Made by a program: the position numbers and the translations under genes. Under the pieces are notes generated by a model, which did not search any database, had not been told where the DNA came from, and was given only the letters and a program-made list of their open reading frames with translations. Shown piece by piece: positions 24,783 to 33,689 of a DNA stretch of 38,061 nucleotides; within the stretch, counting starts at the first letter, position 1; each line of letters begins with the position of its first letter. The stretch is from Cyanobacteria bacterium OH_CBB_238 (GTDB lineage: Bacteria > Cyanobacteriota > Vampirovibrionia > Gastranaerophilales > Gastranaerophilaceae): positions 1 through 38,061 of the forward strand of contig JAEYQN010000010.1 in assembly GCA_023409995.1 (NCBI GenBank). Reading direction: 5' to 3'.

Positions 24783-25064
24783 ATGAAAATTAATAGTTTA
24801 GAACAAAATTATACACCAACATTTAAAAGTCCGGTATTGGCATATCCTGAATATGCGTCTGGATATAAAGAGTCAGTTTTCAATGCAACTAAAGCAGATG
24901 CTTTTGATAATAACATTGCTAGTGCTTTAGCTAACAAATTTGCAAAAGCGTTTAGGTTGTTATTTACTCCTGAAATAACTGCTTCTGCGAAAAATATTAA
25001 AGAAGGCATAGACCTTGTTTTTGAAGATCCTCAAGTTGGCAAAACTCTTAATAAACTTGCTTAA
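24783..25064 (+). CDS. Small lineage-type protein, unrecognised (93 residues)
   Basis: This protein begins MKINSLEQNYTPTFKSPV, an N-terminal style I associate with many Gastranaerophilales proteins. The rest is helical (ASALANKFAKAFRLLFTPEI), with no signal peptide or clear membrane segment. It has a near-consensus promoter, a structured leader and a GAGG ribosome site, so it is probably well expressed. Its stop overlaps the stop of the convergent permease gene within the shared TTAA (25061-25064). No function can be assigned. Confidence 0.7.
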   Translation: MKINSLEQNYTPTFKSPVLAYPEYASGYKESVFNATKADAFDNNIASALANKFAKAFRLLFTPEITASAKNIKEGIDLVFEDPQVGKTLNKLA

Positions 25065-25945
25065 GACTCATTGTATACCCATTTTTTTCTAAGTCGCCAC
25101 TGTATAAAAGTTAAAATACTTATAAAAACGAATAATACGTAAGCTATAGCGGAAGCTTTGCCTACATTAAAAAATTCAAAAGCGTTTTTATAAAGCCAGT
25201 AAACAATTACGTTTGTTGAGTTATTTGGTCCACCTTGTGTCATCAAGTATATAAGGTCAAAAACTTGAAATGAGGAAATTGTAGTTATTATTAAAACAAA
25301 AAATATTGTTGGACTGAGTAATGGAATGGTTATTCGTTTAAATATTTCAAATGAATTTCCGCCATCAATCTTTGCTGCCTCATACAATTGAGGATTTATT
25401 GCAGATAAACCCGATAAAAATATTATCATATTGTATCCAACGAGTTTCCATACAGACACTATTATTATTGCGACCATTGCTGTTTGTGTATCATATAACC
25501 ATTCTATGTGAGTTTTTAGTAGTAAGTTAATTGCACCGATATTTGGGTCAAAAATCCACTCCCAAACCATTGCTATAACTATCATTGGTGTTATAAAGGG
25601 AAGAAAATATGATGTTTTAAAGAAGTTTTCACCTTTAATTTTTGAATACAGAATACTCGCAAGAACCAGCGGAATAATTGTGCCAAGCAAGGTTGTTGCT
25701 ATTGCATATATTACTGTATTTAGCATTACAGACCAAAAGTCTATACTAGTTAATAACTCTGCATAGTTTTTAAAACCTATAAATTGAGGCTTTGATAATA
25801 AATCCCATTTAGTAAAACTCAATAGCAAAGACATTATTATAGGAACAATTATTAGCAATATACTTCCAGCCAGGCTTGGCAAAATAAGTAGTGTTGCTTT
25901 TATGCTTTCAATATTTCTTTTTTTTATATTTAACTTTTTCTTCAT
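25061..25945 (-). CDS. ABC sugar-transporter permease (MalF/UgpA type)
   Basis: This 294-residue inner-membrane protein has six membrane segments and the binding-protein-dependent permease (EAA) loop: EAAKIDGGNSFEIFKRITIP at about 189-208, which docks onto the ATPase. The PxFIGFKNY block (53-61) is typical of the UgpA/LacF-like subgroup of carbohydrate and glycerol-phosphate importers. It would need a second permease, an ATPase and a binding protein. None is adjacent; a binding protein of the right family starts at 37374. It stands alone between plus-strand genes, with only a weak ribosome site. Substrate unknown. Confidence 0.9.
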   Translation of the reverse strand: MKKKLNIKKRNIESIKATLLILPSLAGSILLIIVPIIMSLLLSFTKWDLLSKPQFIGFKNYAELLTSIDFWSVMLNTVIYAIATTLLGTIIPLVLASILYSKIKGENFFKTSYFLPFITPMIVIAMVWEWIFDPNIGAINLLLKTHIEWLYDTQTAMVAIIIVSVWKLVGYNMIIFLSGLSAINPQLYEAAKIDGGNSFEIFKRITIPLLSPTIFFVLIITTISSFQVFDLIYLMTQGGPNNSTNVIVYWLYKNAFEFFNVGKASAIAYVLFVFISILTFIQWRLRKKWVYNES

Positions 25946-25949
25946 CTTT

Positions 25950-25978
25950 TTGCTTTTAATAGATAAGTTTTTTATAAT
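25950..25978 (+). promoter_or_regulatory. Promoter of the phosphomannomutase operon
   Basis: -35 TTGCTT (25950-25955), 17-base spacer, perfect -10 TATAAT (25973-25978), 39 bases before the ATG, which has an AAGGAG ribosome site. Confidence 0.55.
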
Positions 25979-26017
25979 AATATAAACGAAGATCTATAAT
26001 TTACACAAGGAGAAAGA

Positions 26018-27493
26018 ATGATTATTAATCATAAATTTACTGCATTTGGCAAAAATGATATTCGAGGGATATATGGTGAAGATGTTACTGAAGATCTATT
26101 CTACTATGTAGGAAGAGCTTTTGTTGCATATATATTAGAAAATTCCAATGAAATCCACAAAAACATATGGGTAACTGTTGTTCGGGATGCGAGGTTGCAC
26201 TCTGAATCGCTAACCAAGGCTTTAATAAAAGGAATTACACACATGGGTGCAAATGTAATAGATCTTGGTTTAGCGCCGACTCCTATTGGTTATTATTCTG
26301 AATTTGCAGGGATTCCTTCCGACATAACTGCGGGTAAACATGTAATGGGATCACTAATAGTGACAGCTAGTCATAATCCGAGTGAATATAATGGTCTCAA
26401 AATGACATTTAATAAGGCCTCAGTTACAGAAGACTCAATCAAGCGTGTGAAAGAATTGACGGCAGAGCAAATGACCGCAGATCATATTGGTTCTAGAAGA
26501 GGTATTATCAAATCATATGACATTCTTCCTGCATACATAGAGGCAATGTCAAATAAATTTCCTAATGTCGGGGAAGGAATAAAAGTTGTTGTTGATAGCG
26601 CAAATGCCACCGCTGGGGTAGTTGCTCCAGAACTATACAGGGAACTTGGTTGTGAAGTTATCGAGTTGTTCTCGGAGCCTGATGGCAGGTTCCCTAATCA
26701 TCATCCAAATCCGAGTGATGAAAAGACGTTAGATGAATTGAAAGCTGTTGTAAAAGATGAGCAAGCAGACTTGGGAATTGCTTTTGATGGTGATTCAGAT
26801 CGAATAGGTGTTGTTGATTCATCTGGGAATTATTTAACAGGAGATAAGCTATTATTGGTTTATGCACTTGATGTTATATCCGATTTAGTAAAGCGGGGAG
26901 AAAAACCTACCGTTGTGTCGGAGGTAAAATGCTCTCAAGTGTTGTACGATACTATAGATGAGCATGGAGCTAATGCTGTTATGTGTAAAACAGGACATGG
27001 CTACATTAAAGATAAAATGAAAGAGACTGAGGCTATATTGGCTGGTGAAATGAGCGGTCACATGTTTTTTAAGGACAGGTATTATGGATTTGATGATGCT
27101 GTTTATGCTGGCTGTAGAATTATAGAGATAATTGCTAAAAATAAAAAAAATAATCCTGAATTTAAATTGGAAGATTTGTTGATTCCTTTTACTCAGGTTC
27201 ATACATCAAGCGAAGTTAGATTTCATTGTCCGAATGAATTAAAGACCGTTGTTTTAACAATGTTGCAGAAAAGAGTTGAAGAAGATTCAAATATGTTTGC
27301 AAAACCAATAAAAGGTATTATTACACTGGATGGGTTGAGACTTGTTTTTGATGATGGTTTTGCGTTGATTCGTCAGAGTAACACTGAGCCTGTTTTTACA
27401 CTTCGTTTTGAAGCAAAAGATAAGAAGCAGTGTGATGTATATAAAAATGTTATGTTGGAGCAATTACAAGAATGCATCGATGCTAGTAAGTAG
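26018..27493 (+). CDS. manB: Phosphomannomutase/phosphoglucomutase
   Basis: This 491-residue alpha-D-phosphohexomutase interconverts hexose 6- and 1-phosphates, feeding nucleotide-sugar synthesis. The phosphoserine loop is TASHNPSEYNG (catalytic S118), the metal loop is DGDSDR (257-262), the sugar-binding loop is GEMSGH, and the C-terminal phosphate loop is RQSNTEP. All four are intact. GEMSGH in the sugar loop fits the phosphomannomutase/phosphoglucomutase subgroup; whether mannose or glucose is preferred cannot be read. It has its own promoter and lies 5 bases before sppA. Confidence 0.92.
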   Translation: MIINHKFTAFGKNDIRGIYGEDVTEDLFYYVGRAFVAYILENSNEIHKNIWVTVVRDARLHSESLTKALIKGITHMGANVIDLGLAPTPIGYYSEFAGIPSDITAGKHVMGSLIVTASHNPSEYNGLKMTFNKASVTEDSIKRVKELTAEQMTADHIGSRRGIIKSYDILPAYIEAMSNKFPNVGEGIKVVVDSANATAGVVAPELYRELGCEVIELFSEPDGRFPNHHPNPSDEKTLDELKAVVKDEQADLGIAFDGDSDRIGVVDSSGNYLTGDKLLLVYALDVISDLVKRGEKPTVVSEVKCSQVLYDTIDEHGANAVMCKTGHGYIKDKMKETEAILAGEMSGHMFFKDRYYGFDDAVYAGCRIIEIIAKNKKNNPEFKLEDLLIPFTQVHTSSEVRFHCPNELKTVVLTMLQKRVEEDSNMFAKPIKGIITLDGLRLVFDDGFALIRQSNTEPVFTLRFEAKDKKQCDVYKNVMLEQLQECIDASK

Positions 27494-27498
27494 GAACT

Positions 27499-28515
27499 AT
27501 GACTAAGAAAACAACCACAATATTTTTGATTACTTTATGTTTTGTATGCCTAATTGTTGGAATCTATAATTCTACATGTGGGTTGTCCTATTACAATGAC
27601 AATGTTGAAACAAAACGAGCAAATCCACTTTTGACAGCTTCAGCAAGTAAGGTTGGGGTTGTTACTATTGATGGGATTATCGATTCTAGTAATAAAATTA
27701 GTGCGTTTTCTAACGACTTTAGTGCTCAGTCTGCCCTTAAATCCTTAAAACAGGCGGAAAAAGATAAAGAAATTAAAGGTGTAATAATAAAAATAAATAC
27801 TCCTGGCGGAACAGTAGCTATGTCTCAAAGTATTTACAATGAGGTGCTTCGCGTTAGAAAAGAAAAACCAGTCGTGGTTGTTATGGATGATTTAGCCGCA
27901 AGCGGGGGCTATTATATTGCATCGGCGGCTGATCGAATTTATGCATTACCTGGAACATTAACAGGTAGTATTGGTGTAATTTTTTCAACTATGGATATTC
28001 ATCAGCTGTTGACCCAAAAACTGTTGGTTTCTCCTAATGTAATTAAAAGCGGTAAGTATAAAGATATTGGATCTGGTTATAGAGCAATGACCCCTGATGA
28101 TAAGAAAATACTGGAGGGAATTGTTGATGACTCATATGCTCAGTTTTTGGCTGCAATAGAACTTGGTAGGGTTAATAGAAATGATGCATATTCTGCTCCA
28201 AAAACAAACTTGAAACAGCAGGTTTTAAAAACATATGCAGATGGTAGGATTTTTACAGGATCACAAGCTAAAAAATTAGGTTTTATTGATTCATTAGGAG
28301 ATTTGACTGACGCTCAAGCCACAATAAAATCAATGATTAATGAAAGATTCGGTATTAAGTCTGAGGTTGTACTAATTCCATATTCTAAAGTCTCCTCATT
28401 CAGTGATATATTATTTGGAGTAAGTGAAAATTTATTTAGCAGACAAGCTATGCTTGACTCTGTGATTCCAGTTAGTATGAAATTGACAAGAAAACCATTA
28501 TATCTTTGGGAGTAA
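27499..28515 (+). CDS. sppA: Signal peptide peptidase SppA
   Basis: This 338-residue membrane-anchored serine protease of the S49 family has one N-terminal membrane segment (about 7-23). It is of the short, single-domain type. The core has INTPGG (99-104), the nucleophile Ser135 in LAASGGYY, GTLTGSIGV (152-160), and a lysine-rich KSGKYKD block (183-189) that supplies the general-base lysine. It degrades cleaved signal peptides in the membrane. It is 5 bases after the mutase and its stop is 2 bases before the Yip1-family gene. Confidence 0.93.
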   Translation: MTKKTTTIFLITLCFVCLIVGIYNSTCGLSYYNDNVETKRANPLLTASASKVGVVTIDGIIDSSNKISAFSNDFSAQSALKSLKQAEKDKEIKGVIIKINTPGGTVAMSQSIYNEVLRVRKEKPVVVVMDDLAASGGYYIASAADRIYALPGTLTGSIGVIFSTMDIHQLLTQKLLVSPNVIKSGKYKDIGSGYRAMTPDDKKILEGIVDDSYAQFLAAIELGRVNRNDAYSAPKTNLKQQVLKTYADGRIFTGSQAKKLGFIDSLGDLTDAQATIKSMINERFGIKSEVVLIPYSKVSSFSDILFGVSENLFSRQAMLDSVIPVSMKLTRKPLYLWE

Positions 28516-28517
28516 AT

Positions 28518-29087
28518 ATGAGTAATTATCTTAATAAAGTGCATGATTTTATATTTGAGCCAAGAGAAGTTTTTTCGAGTTTAAAAAGCGAACCCAAACT
28601 TTCTCAAGGACTCTTTACATTAGTCTGGGTGAGTATTTTTGTTCATTCACTTCACTACGTGCTTACTGCAAATATTCTTAATGTATTTTGGTTCTTATTT
28701 ACTTTGATAAATTATATCTTTGGAGTTATATTTTCGTGGTTTATGGCAGGGCTGTTTTTTGAATATATAGCGAAAATTTTTGGTTCTTCAGGACGACTAA
28801 AGACTATTTTGTATTTGTCATCTTTTGCTATTTTGCCTTTTTTGTTTCTTGCACCGCTTGAGCTATTGAAAAAAGGTGGAGATCTTGGTTATTTTTTGGG
28901 TGCAATATTTGAAGTAATTATATACTTATGGACTATGTTTTTATATTGTAAATCACTAGAAATCACGTATGATTTAAAATTTTCACGAGCTGTTATGCTA
29001 ATATTTCTTCCATTTATTGCAACATTCTTTGCAATATCTTGGGCAATAGGATTCTATGTAAACCTGTTTTATATATTTAATGTGTAA
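28518..29087 (+). CDS. Yip1-domain integral membrane protein
   Basis: This 189-residue protein has about five hydrophobic segments and the Yip1-family opening: a short cytoplasmic stretch IFEPREVFSSLKSEP followed by membrane helices. The ATG at 28518 has GGGAG 5 bases ahead; a slightly longer TTG reading from 28506 lacks that support. Bacterial Yip1 proteins are membrane proteins of unknown role. It sits tightly behind sppA, so the two are co-transcribed. Confidence 0.82.
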   Translation: MSNYLNKVHDFIFEPREVFSSLKSEPKLSQGLFTLVWVSIFVHSLHYVLTANILNVFWFLFTLINYIFGVIFSWFMAGLFFEYIAKIFGSSGRLKTILYLSSFAILPFLFLAPLELLKKGGDLGYFLGAIFEVIIYLWTMFLYCKSLEITYDLKFSRAVMLIFLPFIATFFAISWAIGFYVNLFYIFNV

Positions 29088-29111
29088 TTAACATATTAAA
29101 TATAACGGTTT

Positions 29112-30026
29112 ATGAGAAAAATATTATTATTTACGTGCATAATTTTTATGTGTTGTTCTGCTGTATCAGCAGCAACTGCCAATGGTTCAAGTCTAACAAC
29201 TCTTGAAAAACAGTTATTTGGCTATGAATATAAAACTGATTCTGACGATGCAAGAATTGCTAGAATAGAGACTTATTTATATGGTAAAAATAACCAAGGA
29301 AGCGTCTCAATAAGAATTAAAAAAGCATCTACAGACATTGGTCTTTCTTCTGGTGATGTACAGCCTTTACCAAAACTTGCTTCAAAACAAGCTGGGGCAA
29401 CAGGAGCAGCTACGCCTGCTTATCCTAAAGATTCACCAGAGGTGGAGTATCCTATAGTTAATAAATTAGAAACTTCTGTATTTAAAAAAACATATACAGG
29501 TGAAAGTATATATTCAAGATTAGACAGACTGGAAAATAAAATATATGGTTCAGTTAGTAAAGATGCATTGAGTGAGCGGGTTAATAAGCTAAGGCTTGCA
29601 ATAATGGATAATCCTAATGATTATTCAGGAGTTGCATCATCTGACTTTGTTCAAGGGTTTGACTCTTCTCAAGATGATCTATTGAGTGTGGGACCGGCAA
29701 ATAATTCTAATGATTATAATTATGTATCGCCTGATACGACGAGAAATAGCTATCTTGGGATGGAATTGACCTCGGCAGAACAAACGCTATTGAATAATTC
29801 TTTTGAAGGGGAAGCAATAAATACTAGATTAAGCAGAGTTGAGAGTTCATTATTTAAGAGAACATTCCCATCTGATGATCCAGCATCAAGAATGCAAAGA
29901 ATATCAGCTGCGAATACGGCTAAAAAAACTGCAAGCCAGTATGATAATAATAAATTCTCTAGAAATCTATCTACAGGAATGCAAATAGGTAGTTTCCTAT
30001 TAATGATACTTGCTATGATTCTATAG
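29112..30026 (+). CDS. Secreted or anchored protein with three LE/RL-type repeats
   Basis: This 304-residue protein has a signal peptide (1-20, ending AVSA). Three copies of a roughly 45-residue repeat (about 28-71, 117-162, 219-264) follow the pattern 'LE xx (L/V)F xxx Y/F ... RL xR (L/V)E xx (L/I)(Y/F)'. Examples are LEKQLFGYEY...RIARIETYLYG, LETSVFKKTY...RLDRLENKIYG and AEQTLLNNSF...RLSRVESSLF. Linkers are disordered. A hydrophobic C-terminus (about 290-304) may anchor it. Similar repeats are, as I recall, common in Cyanobacteria/Melainabacteria proteins of unknown role. It is the last gene of the sppA transcript and overlaps the convergent gene by 14 bases. Function unknown. Confidence 0.72.
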   Translation: MRKILLFTCIIFMCCSAVSAATANGSSLTTLEKQLFGYEYKTDSDDARIARIETYLYGKNNQGSVSIRIKKASTDIGLSSGDVQPLPKLASKQAGATGAATPAYPKDSPEVEYPIVNKLETSVFKKTYTGESIYSRLDRLENKIYGSVSKDALSERVNKLRLAIMDNPNDYSGVASSDFVQGFDSSQDDLLSVGPANNSNDYNYVSPDTTRNSYLGMELTSAEQTLLNNSFEGEAINTRLSRVESSLFKRTFPSDDPASRMQRISAANTAKKTASQYDNNKFSRNLSTGMQIGSFLLMILAMIL

Positions 30027-30645
30027 AAAATGTTCGTTTTGGCGATTCATTTAAGTCAAGTTGATTAGATTCAGCAATCTTTGATGAATTTCGTTTTGCT
30101 TCTATTACTTCATCTCCAGCTTTAGCACCTAATGAGTATCCTGTTATTGAGGCTCCAACAAACGCTATGCCAGTTAATAGGCCACTTATTATTTTTATGC
30201 TCTTATTGCTTGATTCATTTGTTAATTTTAATACTTTACTTATTCGTTTTACACTTGCTTCACCGATATCATCGCCATATTTTTTTAAGATATCTTTTAC
30301 ACCTGCTTTTTTCATCAAGTGCTCACTCGCAAACATAACTCCAAGCCCGCCTGCTTCATGAAAAGACGCAGCTTCTTTATCTTCAGCCTGGGAAATTTTT
30401 AGAGCAGATGAAGCAACAATTAATGGATTAACGAGATTACCAGCAAAATTTAAAGCTTTTTCACTTAATCCAAGGGCTGAAACAGCGGACTGTGTACTTT
30501 TGCCAACGGCCCCATCTATCTGTCTTATTTTGTTCACAGTGCTCACTGTTTGAGCGCCAACAACCGGAGCTCTGCCAATGTCGCCATGTTTGACTTTTTC
30601 TGTATTTCTAAATAAGAATACTGTACTTGCAAATGCATTAGACAT
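30013..30645 (-). CDS. Unrecognised protein with a glycine-rich hydrophobic hairpin
   Basis: This 210-residue protein has no signal peptide. It is alanine/serine-rich, with a helical N-terminal half, a hydrophobic stretch about 151-172 (IISGLLTGIAFVGASITGYS) followed by a small-residue segment, and a charged tail. One membrane-inserted hairpin is plausible. The 3' end overlaps the neighbouring repeat-protein gene by 14 bases in convergent orientation. Upstream lies a 14-bp element (30687-30700) repeated ahead of the coiled-coil gene at 35560-35958, so the two may be co-regulated. No family is recognised. Confidence 0.68.
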   Translation of the reverse strand: MSNAFASTVFLFRNTEKVKHGDIGRAPVVGAQTVSTVNKIRQIDGAVGKSTQSAVSALGLSEKALNFAGNLVNPLIVASSALKISQAEDKEAASFHEAGGLGVMFASEHLMKKAGVKDILKKYGDDIGEASVKRISKVLKLTNESSNKSIKIISGLLTGIAFVGASITGYSLGAKAGDEVIEAKRNSSKIAESNQLDLNESPKRTFSIES

Positions 30646-30686
30646 TTTACTTACTTACCACCCAATGTTATCTATTCACACTTTAC

Positions 30687-30700
30687 CTTACTTATATAAA
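30687..30700 (-). promoter_or_regulatory. Shared upstream element, copy 1
   Basis: The minus strand reads TTTATATAAGTAAG, identical to 35996-35983 upstream of another minus-strand gene. The copies lie 42 and 25 bases ahead of the respective start codons and could be an extended -10 or regulator site. Confidence 0.45.
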
Positions 30701-30756
30701 CAAATTTGTTAGTTACAAATTGCGTGAGTATTATAATTTGTTACAAATTTTATAAT
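30699..30756. promoter_or_regulatory. Nested palindromes in the divergent promoter region
   Basis: Two AATTTGT...ACAAATT inverted repeats (30703-30721, spacer 5; 30735-30749, spacer 1) share the region with an outer ATTATAA/TTATAAT palindrome (30730-30736, 30750-30756) that contains TATAAT on both strands. A dimeric regulator site between the two divergent genes is plausible. Confidence 0.4.
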
Positions 30757-30841
30757 ATTGTTTCACTTTAAGATCATTAAAAACATGTGCAATACTAAGT
30801 TTTATTGTATTATATTGTTATGATATTACAGAGGGATAGCT

Positions 30842-32470
30842 GTGTATAAGATTTTTTTCATAATATTAGCTTTTGTAGTTTTTATATATGTTATATATAG
30901 GGTCTATCGCTCTTATAGTGACGACTTTAGCTTTGATTCCTCTCAGGATAATGGACAAGCTAAAACTGTTTCTGACAAAATAGATTCATTGAGAAAACTA
31001 GGGCGTTTACAGGAAGCTTTTGCTGTTGCAAAAAAATATTTGTCATCTGCTCCAAAAGACCCCAAAGCAAGATATACATATGCAAAGCTTTTATATGATG
31101 TTGAAAAATACTACGATGCAATTGGGCATTTAAACCTTATATTAAGAAGTAATCCAAATTATTCAGATGCAATATTATTGCTGGGAGATTGTTTTTATAA
31201 AACAAAGCAAAACTCTAAGTCAATAATTGTGTTAAGAAGCATGATTGAAAAAGATCCAACAAACATGCAAGCTTTGGCTAAATTAGCAAATCTTTATATC
31301 GCTAAAAAAGAAAAGAAAAACGCTATTCCTATATATAAGACGATGATAGAGCTTACTAAAGATAATGAAGAAAAAAGAGCATTACATGTAAAGATTATTA
31401 GTTTTTATTTTGAACTCAGAGAATGGTCTAATCTTATTAGTGAAGCTAGGTCTGTTCTTGAACAATTTCCTAATGACAAGAGTGTACTTGTCTTCTTAAA
31501 GAAAACATATGAAGAGTGTGGAGATGTTAATAATGCAATACAAGTCATTGAAAGGCTTATTGAGCTTGATCCATATAGTTTAGCAAGTTATGAAGATATT
31601 ATTCCAATGTTGTATAACAATGGTCAGTTTGATAAAACAGTACGATATTGTGAAGCTGCCATAAAAATGACCGGGGTTAACAAATCGCTTGTGAATTCTT
31701 ATATTGCTAAATCCTACATTGCCAAAAAAGAGTTTGATAGAGCACTAACTTTCTTAAAAACGGCAATAGTGGATTCAGTAAATGATGCAGAGTTGAAAAA
31801 GACATTAGCTGAACTTTATTGTGCAATAAATGATTTCGAACAAGCGATAACAATCGTTGAAGTTTTGATTGATGAATCTGGTCCCAAAGATGTAGATGCT
31901 CTTATGTTACAATTAAGTAATGTGTATTTTGAGTATGGTAACTTTCTTGCGGCTAATAATGAAGTTCATTTAGCTTTTGAAAAATATGAAAAAGCAATTG
32001 CTAATAATCCGTCTAATCCTGAATTTCTTTTTGTAATGGCAGAATTGAATACAAAAATAAAAAACTATAGTGAGGCTATAAGAAATTATAAAAGCGCGAT
32101 TGAGCTTAACCCCAGAACTTGTAAGTACTATTTAAGGTTAGCCTCTTTGTATTATGAAATTGACAATATACTTGAGGCAAAAAAATATTTTTCAGATGCT
32201 ATTTTAATTCAGCCAGACTCGGTATTTGCCCATGCTTCAATAGGTTTGATAAATGCTAAGCAAAAAAATGCTGATGCTGCAATTTCATCATTCCAGACCG
32301 CCATTAATTTAGAGCCAGATAACACCGATATTAGATATAATTTGGCTCTTGCATATGAATTAGCTGGTAATATAAATAAGGCAATTGAAGAGTATAAGAT
32401 CGTTCTTCAATATGACCCGGCTCATATCGGAGCAAAACATAACATAGAATTATTAACAAACATGTATTAA
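30842..32470 (+). CDS. Membrane-anchored TPR-repeat protein
   Basis: This 542-residue protein starts at GTG with a GAGGG ribosome site. It has one N-terminal membrane segment (about 3-21) followed by about 13 TPR-like units from residue 45 to the end. The C-terminal ones are near-canonical (KAIEEYKIVLQYDPAHIGAK, AISSFQTAINLEPDNTDIRY). It is probably anchored in the inner membrane as a scaffold for an unknown complex. The transmembrane segment is uncleaved-looking, without a peptidase site. It precedes the serine-synthesis pair by 59 bases but has no obvious link to it. Confidence 0.88.
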   Translation: MYKIFFIILAFVVFIYVIYRVYRSYSDDFSFDSSQDNGQAKTVSDKIDSLRKLGRLQEAFAVAKKYLSSAPKDPKARYTYAKLLYDVEKYYDAIGHLNLILRSNPNYSDAILLLGDCFYKTKQNSKSIIVLRSMIEKDPTNMQALAKLANLYIAKKEKKNAIPIYKTMIELTKDNEEKRALHVKIISFYFELREWSNLISEARSVLEQFPNDKSVLVFLKKTYEECGDVNNAIQVIERLIELDPYSLASYEDIIPMLYNNGQFDKTVRYCEAAIKMTGVNKSLVNSYIAKSYIAKKEFDRALTFLKTAIVDSVNDAELKKTLAELYCAINDFEQAITIVEVLIDESGPKDVDALMLQLSNVYFEYGNFLAANNEVHLAFEKYEKAIANNPSNPEFLFVMAELNTKIKNYSEAIRNYKSAIELNPRTCKYYLRLASLYYEIDNILEAKKYFSDAILIQPDSVFAHASIGLINAKQKNADAAISSFQTAINLEPDNTDIRYNLALAYELAGNINKAIEEYKIVLQYDPAHIGAKHNIELLTNMY

Positions 32471-32529
32471 TCCGTACAAAAGATAAATTTTTTGTGAGTG
32501 GATTATAGTTATAGATAGGGAGACATTTT

Positions 32530-33681
32530 ATGAAAGACAAAACTTTTTTGATGATTCCTGGACCAACACCGGTACCAGAGAGCGTTCTGTTAGACATGGC
32601 TAAACATCCGATTGGCCATAGAAGTTCGGAGTTCTCCAGTATTCTATCGTCGGTATATGAAGATTTAAAACAAGTTTTTGGAACAAAAAATGATGTTATT
32701 ATATATACCTCAAGTGGAACAGGAGCAATGGAGGCAGCTCTCGGGAATCTTGTTAATGAAGGCGATAAGGTTTTATCTCTTATAATTGGAAACTTTGGTG
32801 CAAGGTGGGCAAAAATTGCTGCTTCAAGAGGTGCAATTGTCGATAAAATAGAAGTAGAGCCAGGTTTTGCTATTTCGCCTGCTGCTTTAAAAGCTAAGCT
32901 TGATGCTGATGTAAATAAAGAAATAAAAATAGTTACGCTGACTCATAATGAAACAGCTACAGGAGTTACTAATGATGTTAAATTGTTAGTTTCACTGATA
33001 AAAGAGCATGGCGCTTTGTCTGTAGTTGATGGCGTTACTAGTTTAGGCGCGCTCGAATGCAGGATGGATGAGTGGGGTATTGATGTACTTGTGTCTGGTT
33101 CACAAAAAGGATTTATGATTCCACCAGGTCTTGCTTTCTTGGCTGCAAGTGAAAAAGCTTGGAAAATTCATGAAGAATGTAAGTATCCTAGTTTCTATTT
33201 TGACTGGACAACTAATAGAAAGGCTGTGCTGGATAGTTCTACTGCATTTACACCTGCTGTTAACTTGATTGTAGCTTTGAAAACTTCTTTGGATATGATG
33301 AAAGAAGAAGGGTTGGAAAATATTTGGGCAAGACACAAAAAAATTGCCCTAGGAATTAGAGAAGCAGTAAAAGCAATTGGGCTAGAATTGTTTGTTAAAG
33401 ATGAATCTATAGCCAGTTACGCTATTACTTCTGTATTGCCTCCAGATGGAGTCAGTGTGCCTGACATTAGAAAAGTGCTAAAAAATGACTATGATATAGT
33501 AGTCGCAAATGGACAAAATAAGTTAAAGGATAAAATATTTAGAATTGGTACATTAGGCTATGTCTCTGAAAGAGATGCCATAACTGCTGTAGGATCCTTG
33601 GAATCGACTTTATACAAGCTTGGATACAAGTTTGAGGTTGGCGCAGGAATGGCAGCACTTATAAAATCATTAAACAGATAG
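32530..33681 (+). CDS. Class V aminotransferase (SGAT/AGAT type), probable phosphoserine aminotransferase
   Basis: This 383-residue PLP enzyme of the alanine/serine-glyoxylate aminotransferase family starts FLMIPGPTPVPE, with SSGTGAMEAAL (61-71), VVDGVTSLG (D167) and the PLP lysine K193 in SGSQKGFMIPPG. The true SerC subgroup has a different signature. Because serA follows after 8 bases and no serC is seen, it probably serves as the phosphoserine transaminase of serine synthesis, as reported for related enzymes in cyanobacteria. Serine- or alanine-glyoxylate transamination remains possible. A ribosome site (GGGAG, 7 bases) supports the start. Confidence 0.88.
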   Translation: MKDKTFLMIPGPTPVPESVLLDMAKHPIGHRSSEFSSILSSVYEDLKQVFGTKNDVIIYTSSGTGAMEAALGNLVNEGDKVLSLIIGNFGARWAKIAASRGAIVDKIEVEPGFAISPAALKAKLDADVNKEIKIVTLTHNETATGVTNDVKLLVSLIKEHGALSVVDGVTSLGALECRMDEWGIDVLVSGSQKGFMIPPGLAFLAASEKAWKIHEECKYPSFYFDWTTNRKAVLDSSTAFTPAVNLIVALKTSLDMMKEEGLENIWARHKKIALGIREAVKAIGLELFVKDESIASYAITSVLPPDGVSVPDIRKVLKNDYDIVVANGQNKLKDKIFRIGTLGYVSERDAITAVGSLESTLYKLGYKFEVGAGMAALIKSLNR

Positions 33682-33689
33682 GAGACGCA

